From Rhipidocladum racemiflorum (Eukaryota > Streptophyta > Magnoliopsida > Poales > Poaceae), in the NCBI GenBank assembly GCA_036346355.1, contig CM070572.1:6083001-6147000 (forward strand): 64,000 nucleotides of DNA. The letters are read 5' to 3'. Positions 46,072 to 56,023 of the stretch are shown piece after piece. The translations under genes and the position numbers were made by a program. The notes below the pieces were generated by a model, which was not told the DNA's origin, did no database searches, and saw only the letters and a program-made list of their open reading frames with translations. The stretch's first letter is position 1. Each line of letters starts with the position of its first letter.

Positions 46072-47470
46072 TGTAGGATCGGATGGCGTCAATCAGAGGG
46101 GGGGTGAATGATTGAGCAGGTGCTAAAACTAATTTTTAGTGATTCTTTAAACCCCCTAGATAAAATATAAAATATTGCTTTGGTTTAACACAAAAACAGA
46201 TTAACAGACGTTCATTAAATCGCGAATTTCCGGAGATCCAACCGTTCAATTGATGTGTAATTTTTACAGTAGAGACTAGATTCAATTTAGAAACTAACCC
46301 AACAAGAATCGACTCGATCGGATCTACGGATCAAAAGTTATAAACTTTGCGAGTTGACTGTTTCAATAAAACCGAAAATAGATTAAACCCTAATTTCGTA
46401 ATTAAACAAAATCTATAAAGAATTAACAAATTAAAAATTTTAGATTACTAAATTTGTACCCTAAAAGATTTTGTATGAATCAAATGAAACAAGTGACGAT
46501 GAAAAAGAATCAAACAAAACCAATATGCAAACAACGATCAACTGTTGATGATGAAAGCTTACAATGCTTGTACTCCTTATTCGGTTGCTACAGTAAATCG
46601 CACTTTACTGTAGCGCCCATCTACCCGAGCACTCCAGTAATCGATAGCCTCAAAGACTAATCAAAAACAGCTGCAGCCTGGATCAACACGTCGATGGCGT
46701 TGAAACCATGGAAACAATGCAGGTGTGATCCTCCAGCCTCGCTTTGCACAGTAAAATCACGGTTTTTCTTTTTCTTCAGTGCTTGGTCCACCGAAGCTCT
46801 GAATACTTGGTTTGTGCGACGTCTGCTCTGAATACTTGCTTCCAAGCGGTGCCTGCTCCTTTTATGCTGTCCACAGCATCCGAGTCCGAGTTGCATCCGT
46901 TCACGACCAGAGACCGGACGCCGCATCCGAGTCCACAAAGGACACGCTGCCAGCAGCTTCACGCGACCGAGTCCACGAAGGACTTCTTACGCAAGTGACA
47001 ACCAGACTAAACTTTCTAACCCTTCATCTCTAATTAAACACATGCATATTTATTTGGTCCAATAAAACATGGCACAATATATGCATACAACTCAAAAATC
47101 TCGCATGCACGTGTACGGACCACCGTACCGCCGTGACTCACTCTCTTTCACGTGCAATGTTCTCTAGTCTAAACGCCCCGCATGACATTCTCGATCATCT
47201 GAAGCTCGATTCATCCCAGAACCTAGTTCCGATCTCCGTCATCGAACACGTTCAACCTCAAGCAACACCTGCACATGAACAAACAACGAAACAATATTCC
47301 GAGCACAAGTCCACGACTTGACTCAAGATCAGTCCATGCAACCACTCACACGAGCGCATTGCATCAAGCAAAACAATTACCATACCATCACAAGCATACC
47401 AAATAATTATTTGAAACGACACATTTTGCAAATTCAATTCTAACCCAATTTTTCAGCACACGATTTCACA
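46072..47470 (-). repeat. 5' LTR of the copia element
   Basis: 1399 bases, TG...CA, nearly identical to 38324-39725. On the minus strand this is the promoter-bearing LTR. Confidence 0.93.
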
Positions 47471-47475
47471 TCCTT

Positions 47476-48350
47476 TGTCCAAGTGGCGCTTCAATTGGTT
47501 GTTAGACAGGATTTAATAGAACCTAAATTCAATATAGACCGTTTATTATTTTTATCCAATAAATCAAATTAACTAGTGTTTATTTATACTTCTTTGATAG
47601 TAAGATAGTATAAATAATCTACAAATTAACAACTATATCTGATTTTTACTATCCATTGCACGCTACTACCTCACAGTCACATTTCCAGATTCAAAGAAGT
47701 TGAAGTTTGTTCTAGGACTGGAAGCTGCCGGACATGTCTTGTGCGGCCGTCAACCGGCTTGTTTTCTTTTTACTGGCATGGCCGCGATCGTTGGACCGTC
47801 AACGAACGATCGAACCACAAGCCCATAACGTGCACGCCATGAACACCACCGAGATAGGATTGACCTGACGGGATCCTGCTGGTGTGTCACTGCCTTGCTC
47901 CCCGTTATTCCCATGGGGGTTGCTTTCATGTCGGTACCAAACTACCGATCAGTGGTCAAGGGCGATTAGAGGTCATGGTCCGGTGAGCTGGGCAGACCGG
48001 CAGATCGATGGCCTGGATGGATCATGCTACGATGGGCGAACAATTCAACACGAGCTGATGTATTCTGCACTTGTGCTTGGATCTCAGGGGTTTGAACGCC
48101 GGTTAAACGACCTCACTGACAAACGTCACAGACCAGATTTACCTGCGGTAAGTCATATCCGGTGAAAAATTCTCCCGACACACCGATTATCATCGCACAA
48201 CCAGACACGCTCGTCAGCAAGTGCTGCGATATTTTTTCTTTCAAGAAATGGATCAATGTATCGCTTCCACTGAAAATTTCCAATCTCATTATCTCATCAA
48301 TCACCATCGATCATATGGCTAGCTTTTTCCTCTCCATATTTCCTTCTCCC
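47476..48350. other. Upstream region of the phosphatase gene
   Basis: AT-rich at first, then mixed. No element ends or coding frames recognised; it should contain the promoter of the phosphatase gene. Confidence 0.45.
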
Positions 48351-48357
48351 TATAAAT
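48351..48357 (+). promoter_or_regulatory. TATA box of the phosphatase gene
   Basis: TATAAAT, 102 bases before the start codon, followed by a CA-rich leader (CATCACACACACG) that fits a transcription start near 48380. Confidence 0.75.
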
Positions 48358-48452
48358 AACCAGCCCTCCCATAGTCCCATCACACACACGCGTAAACACC
48401 ACACTCTCCTACTCAATAAACACAGGAAGGAACGTCCTGTCCGCCGCGAGCC

Positions 48453-50778
48453 ATGAAGCTGGAGGTTTCGGCAAAGCAGAGGGGCCAGGAAGCAGAGCAG
48501 AGAGAGGAAGCGAGGGGCATCGTCATCGTCGAGCTATGGGGGCACCCGACGTTCCCCGACGTGTGCCCTCTCTCGGCCTCCGGCGACGAGGAGGCGGAGT
48601 CCCTGGCGCCGCCGCTCAACTTCGCCATGGTTGACGACGGCATCTTCCGCTCGGGGCTCCCGCGGGCGACCAACTTCCAGTTCCTGCTGTCCCTCAACCT
48701 GCGGTCCATCGTGTGAGTGCCGAGCACTTGAGCCACACAGCTTGAGCAACAGCGTGTTCTTCTCGGTTCCTACTAACGGTGGCAGTCACTCACTCACGCC
48801 TACGCGATGCTGCTGCTCGGTTCAGGTACCTGTGCCTGGAGCCGTACCCGGGGGAGAACGCGCGGTTTCTGGAGCAGAACGGGATCAAGCTTCACCAACT
48901 CGGAATCGGAGGGCGCAAGGTAACATACACGGCTCAATCGCGCGTGCGCAGAAGCTTTTCTGATTGCTCGTGTACTTCCTCCGGCGATGGCAAAGACGGC
49001 CTTTGCATCGACTTGTTGTTTCCTTTTTGCCTGGGGGTCGGTTTGGTGCGCTCTGCGTAGCACGTATGGCGGTAAACAGTCTTCGCGTCGACGTAGCTTG
49101 CGGCACCGCGTTACAGCGGATGGAAGGTTGCTTTCGGTAGAGGGAATGCCCAGTTTGCCTTTCCTCCTGCGTGCTGCGCCGTGTCGTGTCGCCTGGGTCG
49201 TGATTTTGATGGTCTCATACTGGTACTTTCTTGCGCAAAACACCGTGGCAACTAGGACAATCCCCTGCTTGCTTAAATCTACCCTCTGTCTCTTTCCTGA
49301 TAAACCATCTGTCTTTGTGGTCGTAAATACTTCGACCTTATTTTTTTTTTTTCAAGAACTTCCTCCGTCTCGCTATATTTGTCCATGCCCACCGTAGGTA
49401 CATACATCCGATGGTGATTGTAATTAGGGTCTAGCAGATTAAGGGTCAAATGTTTTGCTTTTTTGCGAGAACTTTTGATTATCCTGGGAGCGTGGATTCT
49501 TGAAGCTGGCTTCTTTTCGAGAAGTTCGTTAATTAAAACTCACCGTAGGTTCGTCGTGGTTAAGTGAAATGGTTGCTATTTCAGCATCATGAGTTTCAGG
49601 ATTTAGAGATCCTTCTATGCATTAGCATTATCGTCGTTCGGGTCCCGAGTTGTACCGATGGAGTAATTGGGAAAACTTAAGTGATCAGTGACGAGTAAAG
49701 CACAATAGCAGACAAGAAGATGGGACTTGTGGAGTCTTCCTCTGTGCAAACGACGCCTAAATAAAGATAAACCTGACTAACAGTATATTTGTATAGCGCA
49801 TAACCGCACTTTGACCTGTCGAATGTTGTCTGATCTGTGTAGTTTTGCAATATCGTTGGACATGACAAGAGATTCCATAGTAAGCAAGAACACAGGCCAG
49901 CGTATCTGCATCCTGTGTGCCATACTGCCATGACACATTTGCTTTCTTCCTTTTCTAGGCTGAACTCTTTCCTAAAGCCATTGTGATCATTTACCTCACC
50001 TTTTTACCTGTCATGCTTCTATTATCACTTTATTACATTTCTGCATCTATGCAAAAGGGACGTCTGCTTGTCAAATGTCAATCGTCATGTGTCGATTACT
50101 CGTGTAGTGTTACTAGTGTACCAGTATCCACTGCAACAATGACTTGATGAGAACATAATCCACTGTCGGTTCTTGTTCATGAATGGTTAACAATGTATAT
50201 TGCAGCTCTGGCAGCTTAGCGTTCACAGACAATTATTGCAGTCGATGGTTAACAATGTAAATGTGCTGACCAATCTGACAAAACGTCTGAAACCCTGTTG
50301 CTGCAGGAACCGTTTGTCAACATCCCTGAAGAAACCATCCGAGAGGCGCTCGAAGTTATCCTTGGTATCCGCGTTTACATAGATTTTTCTGAATGCCCCA
50401 AGGCTGTATCGCACCATTCGATGTATCTAACGCTTCTCATGTTTCGTTCAATTCAGATGTAAGAAATCAGCCGGTGCTCATTCACTGCAAAAGAGGCAAG
50501 GTAGGCCTTGATCAATTTCGCATTGTACAACTCGTGTCTCCCAGTTTGTTAAAAGCATTTGCTCCTCGGAATTGGATGGTTTCCTGATACCTGACATGTT
50601 TCAGCACCGGACTGGTTGCGTCGTGGGGTGCCTGAGGAAGTTGCAGAGGTGGTGCTTGTCGTCAGTCTTCGACGAGTACCAGCACTTCGCAGCGGCGAAG
50701 GCGAGAAGCACTGATCAGAGATTCATGGAGCTCTTTGACGCATCAAGCTTGATGCATCTGACGACCTCACAGTGTTAG
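48453..50778 (+). CDS. PFA-DSP: Plant/fungi atypical dual-specificity phosphatase (PFA-DSP)
   Basis: A cysteine phosphatase of the family of Arabidopsis PFA-DSP1 (At1g05000), whose members are Tyr-phosphatase-like and, in characterised members, cleave inositol pyrophosphates. Exons: 48453-48712, 48826-48919, 50307-50364, 50457-50500 and 50605-50778, all GT-AG, giving 209 codons plus stop, close to family length. Residues ~55-87 carry PPLNFAMVDDGIFRSGLP and LRSIVYLCLEPYP; the catalytic loop is HCKRGKHRTGCVVG with Cys148 and Arg154. An intron splits this loop after Lys152. The N-terminal ~50 residues are variable and acidic. Start chosen as the first ATG after the TATA box. No frame damage; cytosolic or nuclear, with no signal peptide. 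Confidence 0.92.
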
Positions 50779-51007
50779 CCCAAAGCGTATTTTTTCTTAG
50801 CCGGTCCCGATCTTGTCAACCATGCTGCGCATCTAGCAACCTATTTTCCTGTTGTTACTGAAGCAATTCAGCGGGGAATAATGTTAGAACCATCAGTATT
50901 CGTGAGGTAGACAAGGCATTCCCCTTTCTTTTCTTTTCTTATTTTTGGGTACTGTGAGAGCTTAAGTAGTTGCAGATTCTGATGACTGGAATGAACATTG
51001 GAACTTA

Positions 51008-51248
51008 CTCCCTCCGTTTCTTTTTATAAGGCGTATTTGGTTTCGTTAGGACAAGACTTTGACCAACGATTACTTCATTAATATATCATTTATGCAATAC
51101 AAAATCATAATTATATATAAGTACTTTTGAATACAAATCTGCTGATATTAATTTTGTGTTATAAAAATTATATGCTAATAGAGTAATGGTTGGTCAAAGC
51201 CTTGTCCTAACGAAACCAAATACGCCTTATAAAAAGAAACGGAGGGAG
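51008..51248. mobile_element. Stowaway MITE downstream of the phosphatase
   Basis: A 241-base element with nearly perfect ends CTCCCTCCGTTTCTTTTTAT / ATAAAAAGAAACGGAGGGAG. The match continues through AAGGCGTATTTGGTTTCGTTAGGACAAG. TA duplications flank it at 51006-51007 and 51249-51250. It lies 230 bases after the stop codon. Confidence 0.95.
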
Positions 51249-51408
51249 TAATTTGGAAGCTGAACTTGACATGCGTCGATCGATGTTGAGGACAACATAG
51301 TTATCCCTGGACGCAGAGTTAGGATCCTCTCTACTCTTGTTGCGTGGTGGATTCGACAAGAATATGGACCATAATAATCTGCTTTTCGTGGAGAAGAACG
51401 TGCTCTCA

Positions 51409-51943
51409 GAGCATCTCCAGCAAAGCCCTTAAACCTTAAAATAGGGAGTGTAGTAAAATAAACAGATCCAGCAGGGTCTCAACTCAAGCCCCTAAAATTA
51501 GGGGGCCCCTAAATTTGCCTCCTCAGCCCCAATTCCCAGGGAGCCCCAACTCAAGCCCCTAAAATTAGGAGGCCTCTAAATTTGCTTCCTGAGCCCCAAT
51601 TTCCCAGGACACGAGTACAACCCCTATTATTGAAGATAGGGAAATATATAAGAGGCTTCGAAAATTTTATCATGTTTTGAAAATTTTAAATTTAAATTTG
51701 AAATATCATGTTTTTAAATTGTAAATGTTAATATGCTTATGTTTTATGTATTACAAATATTTTTGATTGAATTTTAGTGGTGTCAAATGAAGATTATACA
51801 TAGCGGATATGTCAAAATAGGATAAAAAGTAAAATAGGGGCTGTTGCTGGACTTGTGCTCTGAAAACAGGGCCTCAAAAAATAGAGGGAGTCCCTAAATC
51901 CAAAATAGGGACCCTGTATTAGGGGCCCTTGCTGGAGATGCTC
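51409..51943. mobile_element. MITE with GAGCATCTCCAGCA ends
   Basis: GAGCATCTCCAGCAAAGCCC at the left faces GGGCCCTTGCTGGAGATGCTC at the right, and the inner arms TAAAATAGGG/CCAAAATAGGG also pair. Inside are two tandem copies of a ~66-base unit (51478-51607) starting CTCAAGCCCCTAAAATTAGG. The 3-base flanks TCA and TTA differ by one, so the superfamily is uncertain. Confidence 0.7.
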
Positions 51944-52471
51944 TTAAAACAATGGAAAAGGTCCGTATAACACATTGAATTCGGAAAGGCTAATTTACTG
52001 TCGGCCTCACCGACCGTCCCGTGCGCTTATCAGGTGAGCGCTTCGCGTGGAGCTCCACCAGCCACTGGCATGTAGAACATTGCTATCTCATCCGCTTGCC
52101 ACTTGTAGTGAACAATTGTATTTTGTATTTGGAAAAGGGTGCAGTCGTGCAGACAAGTTCAACTCAAAATTTAACTAAAAAAAAATTAAATAAACCCAGC
52201 TAAATGGGCTAAAACTTGGAACGATTCTCCTCATAACGTTTCTTCTTTTTTCACACCGTAGCTAAATCACCCTCAACCCTGTTTCTACTAGAATATGGAA
52301 CTGTACCAAACGGTTTGCAGACAGTGGTTCTGTTTCTACCTGAAATATTTCTACCAAGAATCTAAAACCGTTTCCGTTTCTACTAGAATCTGGAACCGTA
52401 CCAAACGGGGCCTGTTCCACGCAAGAGGGTTAGACACGTGTCGCGTAAGGATTGTGCCCGCGAGGAAGTTA
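51944..52471. other. Intergenic with decayed element pieces
   Basis: 52270-52410 has two partial copies of TTTCTACTAGAAT.TGGAAC.GTACCAAACGG, probably an old MITE end. No gene. Confidence 0.4.
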
Positions 52472-52765
52472 GGGCATGTACAGTGGTATAGACGGTGGCT
52501 GTCTATAATATACATCCATGTCATCTACAGACAGTACTAGAGACAACTTATACAATAGACTGTCTATATAGCTGTCTGTAACGATCTCTCATATGACTAA
52601 TAGACTGTCTGTACAATGGTATACACACTGTAAAGCTGTTTATAAGGCTGTCTGTTAAATAACACACAACATATTTCTCTCTCTTCCCTCTCTCTCCTCC
52701 ACATCATCCAAAATCTGATGTGGCATACCCTTATAGACAGCTGACATGTATCATTGTACATGCCC
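52472..52765. mobile_element. Tourist (PIF/Harbinger) MITE upstream of the GeBP gene
   Basis: GGGCATGTACAGTGG at the left and ATTGTACATGCCC at the right, flanked by exact TTA duplications (52469-52471 and 52766-52768). The interior is rich in TAGACAG/CTGTCTA words. It ends ~270 bases upstream of the GeBP TATA box. Confidence 0.88.
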
Positions 52766-53034
52766 TTACCATGAGGTTGACCGCAAAATAGAAGTACCCG
52801 TTGAATTTTTACTGAGAGTCCATCTAATACCCAAAATATAAAACTAGATATTTCAACTAAATTTTTTTACAATATGCTTCAAATAACACTTACGGTCCAC
52901 GTACTCCCAATTTACGCCGCATATCCTACCCGCGTACTCTCAAGTTAGACCGCGAGTCTTGTGAGCGATCCACAATGAACGGCCGATGCGTTCTCCAGCC
53001 AAGAATCCAACGGCTCATGTACCCCAACCAGCTC

Positions 53035-53042
53035 TATAAATA
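53035..53042 (+). promoter_or_regulatory. TATA box of the GeBP-family gene
   Basis: TATAAATA, 97 bases before the ATG at 53132, in a suitable leader context. Confidence 0.75.
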
Positions 53043-53131
53043 TGTCCAATACCACGCTGCAACAGAAAAAACCCCGACTCCGGCGCCGCCATCCACCTCT
53101 TCACCAAAATCTCCAACCCTAGACTCCGGCG

Positions 53132-54130
53132 ATGGCCCCGACGCGCTCTGCTCCACCGCTACCGCCGCCGGCTGCTTCCTCCGAGGAGACCACCTCCGGC
53201 TCGGGCTCCGACGAGTCGGAGGAGGAGGAGGTCGCCCCCGCTTCCCCCACCCCCATCTCCAAGAACCCGCCTCCGCCGCCGCAGAAGGGCGACGAATCCG
53301 GGACCTCTGACGAGGAGGAGGACGACGACGACGAGGAGGAGGAGGAGGAGGAGCCCACCCACGCGAATCCTCCCTCCGCCCCCAAGAACCCGCCGCCTCC
53401 CCCGCGGAAGGGCGAGGAATCGGACACCTCCGGCGAGGACGAAGAGGAGGGCGAGTCGTCTGAGTCCGAGTCTGACAAGGAGCCGCCGCCGAAGCCTGAT
53501 CCAAAGCAGGAGGTGGGGGGGAAGGACCTGAAGCCCTTGTCGTCGAGCGAGACCAAGAAGTCGGCCACGCCCTTCCACCGCACCTGGTCAACCGACGACG
53601 AGGTCCGCATCCTCGAGGCCCTGGCTGCGCACCGCCGGGAGCACGGCGCGTTGCCGCAGCCCGACGCTCTGGTCGCCGCCCTCGCCGGCAGCCTCGACAA
53701 CCGTAGCTGCAGTAGCAAGGATCTCAAGGGGAAGGTCCAGCACCTGAAGCGCCGGTACGACACCGCCGCCAAGAAGGGCGAACTCCCAAGCAAGGACCAC
53801 GACCGCCGGCTCTTCAACCTCTCGAAGAGCGTCTGGGGCGGCGACAAGGCCGCGGACACCGCCGCCGGAGCCGCGATGGCGAACGGCAACGCGCGGAGGG
53901 AGTTCGGCGAGATGTGCGAGCTGTACCCGTACCTCGCGGAGGAGGTGAAGGCGCTGGAGGCGGCGCAGCCGGGCCTGTTCAAGAGGGAGTTTGGGAGGAT
54001 CGACGACGACAAGGCGCGCGCTCTGGACGTGAAGATCAAGAAGCAGAGGCTGATGCAGATGAAGGTGGAGCTGCGCCGTGGCGACCTGACCAAGGAGGTG
54101 ACCAAGGCGCTCATGGTGCTGGTCGAGTGA
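53132..54130 (+). CDS. GeBP / STOREKEEPER-family transcription factor
   Basis: A 332-codon single-exon gene. GeBP-family proteins are plant-specific nuclear DNA-binding factors (DUF573), linked to cytokinin response and development. Residues 1-145 are Ser/Pro-rich and very acidic, with two related blocks (NPPPPPQKGDESGTSDEEED and NPPPPPRKGEESDTSGEDEE). Residues 147-236 form the DUF573 domain: FHRTWSTDDEVRILEAL, CSSKDLKGKVQHLKRRYDTA, RRLFNLSKSVWG. Residues ~265-332 form the conserved C-terminal region (FKREFGRIDDDKA), probably a dimerising helix. Start is the first ATG after the TATA box. High GC, as usual for intronless grass genes; no frame damage. Confidence 0.92.
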   Translation: MAPTRSAPPLPPPAASSEETTSGSGSDESEEEEVAPASPTPISKNPPPPPQKGDESGTSDEEEDDDDEEEEEEEPTHANPPSAPKNPPPPPRKGEESDTSGEDEEEGESSESESDKEPPPKPDPKQEVGGKDLKPLSSSETKKSATPFHRTWSTDDEVRILEALAAHRREHGALPQPDALVAALAGSLDNRSCSSKDLKGKVQHLKRRYDTAAKKGELPSKDHDRRLFNLSKSVWGGDKAADTAAGAAMANGNARREFGEMCELYPYLAEEVKALEAAQPGLFKREFGRIDDDKARALDVKIKKQRLMQMKVELRRGDLTKEVTKALMVLVE

Positions 54131-54342
54131 TGGTGGTGGACTGAGCTGAGCTGAACATCTGCTAGGCATTCATTTCCATGGCGTTGAAGTGTAACGGTGG
54201 TTACCTGCCAATTGTATCTTCTTCAGGCGCGCAGTAGCAAGGTCTGCTAGGCCTGCAGATTGCGGCATCTTGCTGGTGTTGTGTTTTGTGCGATGAGAGC
54301 ATGGTAATGCTCGGAGTCGATACACATATCATCAATTCTGTG

Positions 54343-55579
54343 CAAGGTTTCAAATTTCTTTTTGTATAAATCTATAAGGTGGCTGAAATCGGTGAGATTT
54401 GAAAATTTCAAATAAAATTCGGACGAAATCTAAAAATTAAATTTAAAATCTGTTGTCCTCTCAACCGAGAAATCCGAAATTTTGATCAAAATCATCGATA
54501 TTTTAGTCCAATTTGAACCGACTGAAAAATAGTTAATAAATCAAAAAAAATTTGAAATTTCTTTTAGGTGGTCCTGACATTAATGTTTCCATAAAAATTT
54601 TAGATAATAATTAATTCTGAGGAATTTTTAAAAAATCTAATAGTTCTACTGTCTAATCGGTAAATTTCAATCGAATGAAAATGATATAAACCACGTTAGA
54701 AAGTTTGAAAAAAATTTATGGATGGTTCTAACACATCGATAATATTATCATAGAATTTTCAGATTTTGATCCATCTTGAAGAATTTTCAAAAATTCGCAC
54801 CGTACTACTGAAGACTGATCGATAAATTTCAACTTAATGAAAAATAATTTAAATTATGTAACAAAATTTTAAATTTTTTTGTGGATGGTCCTGATACATC
54901 ACTAATATTCTCATAAATTTTTAGATGATCAAATCTGGGAAATTTTTAAAATTTTTGATAACCAAGATAATTAATTATCACAAAAATTAATGTGCATAGA
55001 TTAATTGGATGATTTATTGATTGTTTCATATGGAAAACGATGTGAAGAATCCAATCTAACTAAATTTCGTTTAAAAATCCTAAAATTTCGATCATAAATA
55101 CCAAACTTTCGGTTAAAATTCCCAAAATTTCGATTATTATAGCAATTTGAATTTTTTTTTAAAAAAAATTATATTTCGCCATGATCTTGAATCTCAGTGG
55201 GGGGGGGGGGGGTCCAAAAACCGAGATTTTAGTGAATTTCGCCAAAGTACAGTACACAAGCATGCTATTGGCAGCTACAGCTTTTGCTATGGCTCGGTTT
55301 TGCAGTCGGTCACCCCTTGTCTGACCAGTGGTCATTGTAAACGTCAGTGGTGGTGGAGCTTTTACCTACTATAATCCAATCAAATCCAAGTCTACAAAAT
55401 TTAAAATCCGATCAAAATATTCTAGATTTCAAACGTAATTACCGAGATTTCTTAGATTACCCAAGATTATCCGGCCGAGATTTTGGAGATTATCTAACCG
55501 AGATTTAGGATCTCAGGGAGATCCAAAATCCGAGATATCAAGTGAGATTTCTGAAATTTCGTCAAGATTTTAAACCATG
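54343..55579. mobile_element. Element rich in GAAATTT / CCGAGATT words (larger relative of 18044-18478)
   Basis: It begins CAAGGTTTCAAATTTC and ends GATTTTAAACCATG, imperfect inverted ends of the same type as the element at 18044. The interior is a degenerate mix of CCGAGATTT, AAATTTC and ATAAATTT, with a 13-G run at 55200-55212. No transposase or clear target duplication. Confidence 0.55.
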
Positions 55580-56023
55580 GCTCGACCATGCAATTGACTG
55601 CTAAGATTAATTCCAGAATTTAAACCATCCACCTCTTTCTTTGATGTGCCTTCCGGCCATTTGATTCGGGAACGATTGCGTACCAATTTCCTTCCTGAAA
55701 GAGGAATCGCCAGCGTGATTTCGATATGCCGTCGTTGCCTCGTTGGTGTGTGCTTGTGCCAGTGCGCCTCGCACACAGCGGCGGCGCCCGCCCGCCCGGT
55801 CTTCCCCAACGTGGTGTCCTCCCACCCATACACCCTTCCACTCCCACACCCACAGAATGACGGAACCCAATTCCCTCGCGCTCCCTCCCACACACATCCC
55901 ACCACCACCACCACCCACCCACCCCGCGCCGTGTTCAATTATTCACACCCAGACGCCGCCGCCGCCGCCACCTCGTCTCCCCGCTCCACCGCCTCCGCCT
56001 CCTCCTTCTCCTCCTCCCCCCCC

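Larger units (their letters stand above)
38324..47470 (-). mobile_element. Full-length copia LTR retrotransposon, 9.1 kb
   Basis: LTRs at 38324-39725 and 46072-47470 begin TGTAGGATCGGATGGCG and end GCACACGATTTCACA. An exact 5-bp duplication TCCTT flanks the element (38319-38323, 47471-47475). The primer site beside the right LTR (46060-46071) is the tRNA-Met type and a GGGGGAG polypurine tract lies beside the left LTR, so it runs on the minus strand. Gene order gag, protease, integrase, RT, RNase H identifies Ty1/copia. The LTRs differ at only a few sites. Confidence 0.95.

Noticed and set aside
53119..54114. Long minus-strand frame of 331 codons
   Set aside because: It is the antisense of the GeBP gene in GC-rich, codon-biased DNA and is a low-complexity Ser-rich product.
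55646..56023. N-terminal extension of COP1
   Set aside because: The frame is open upstream, but has no ATG before MGDSS, which is the family start.
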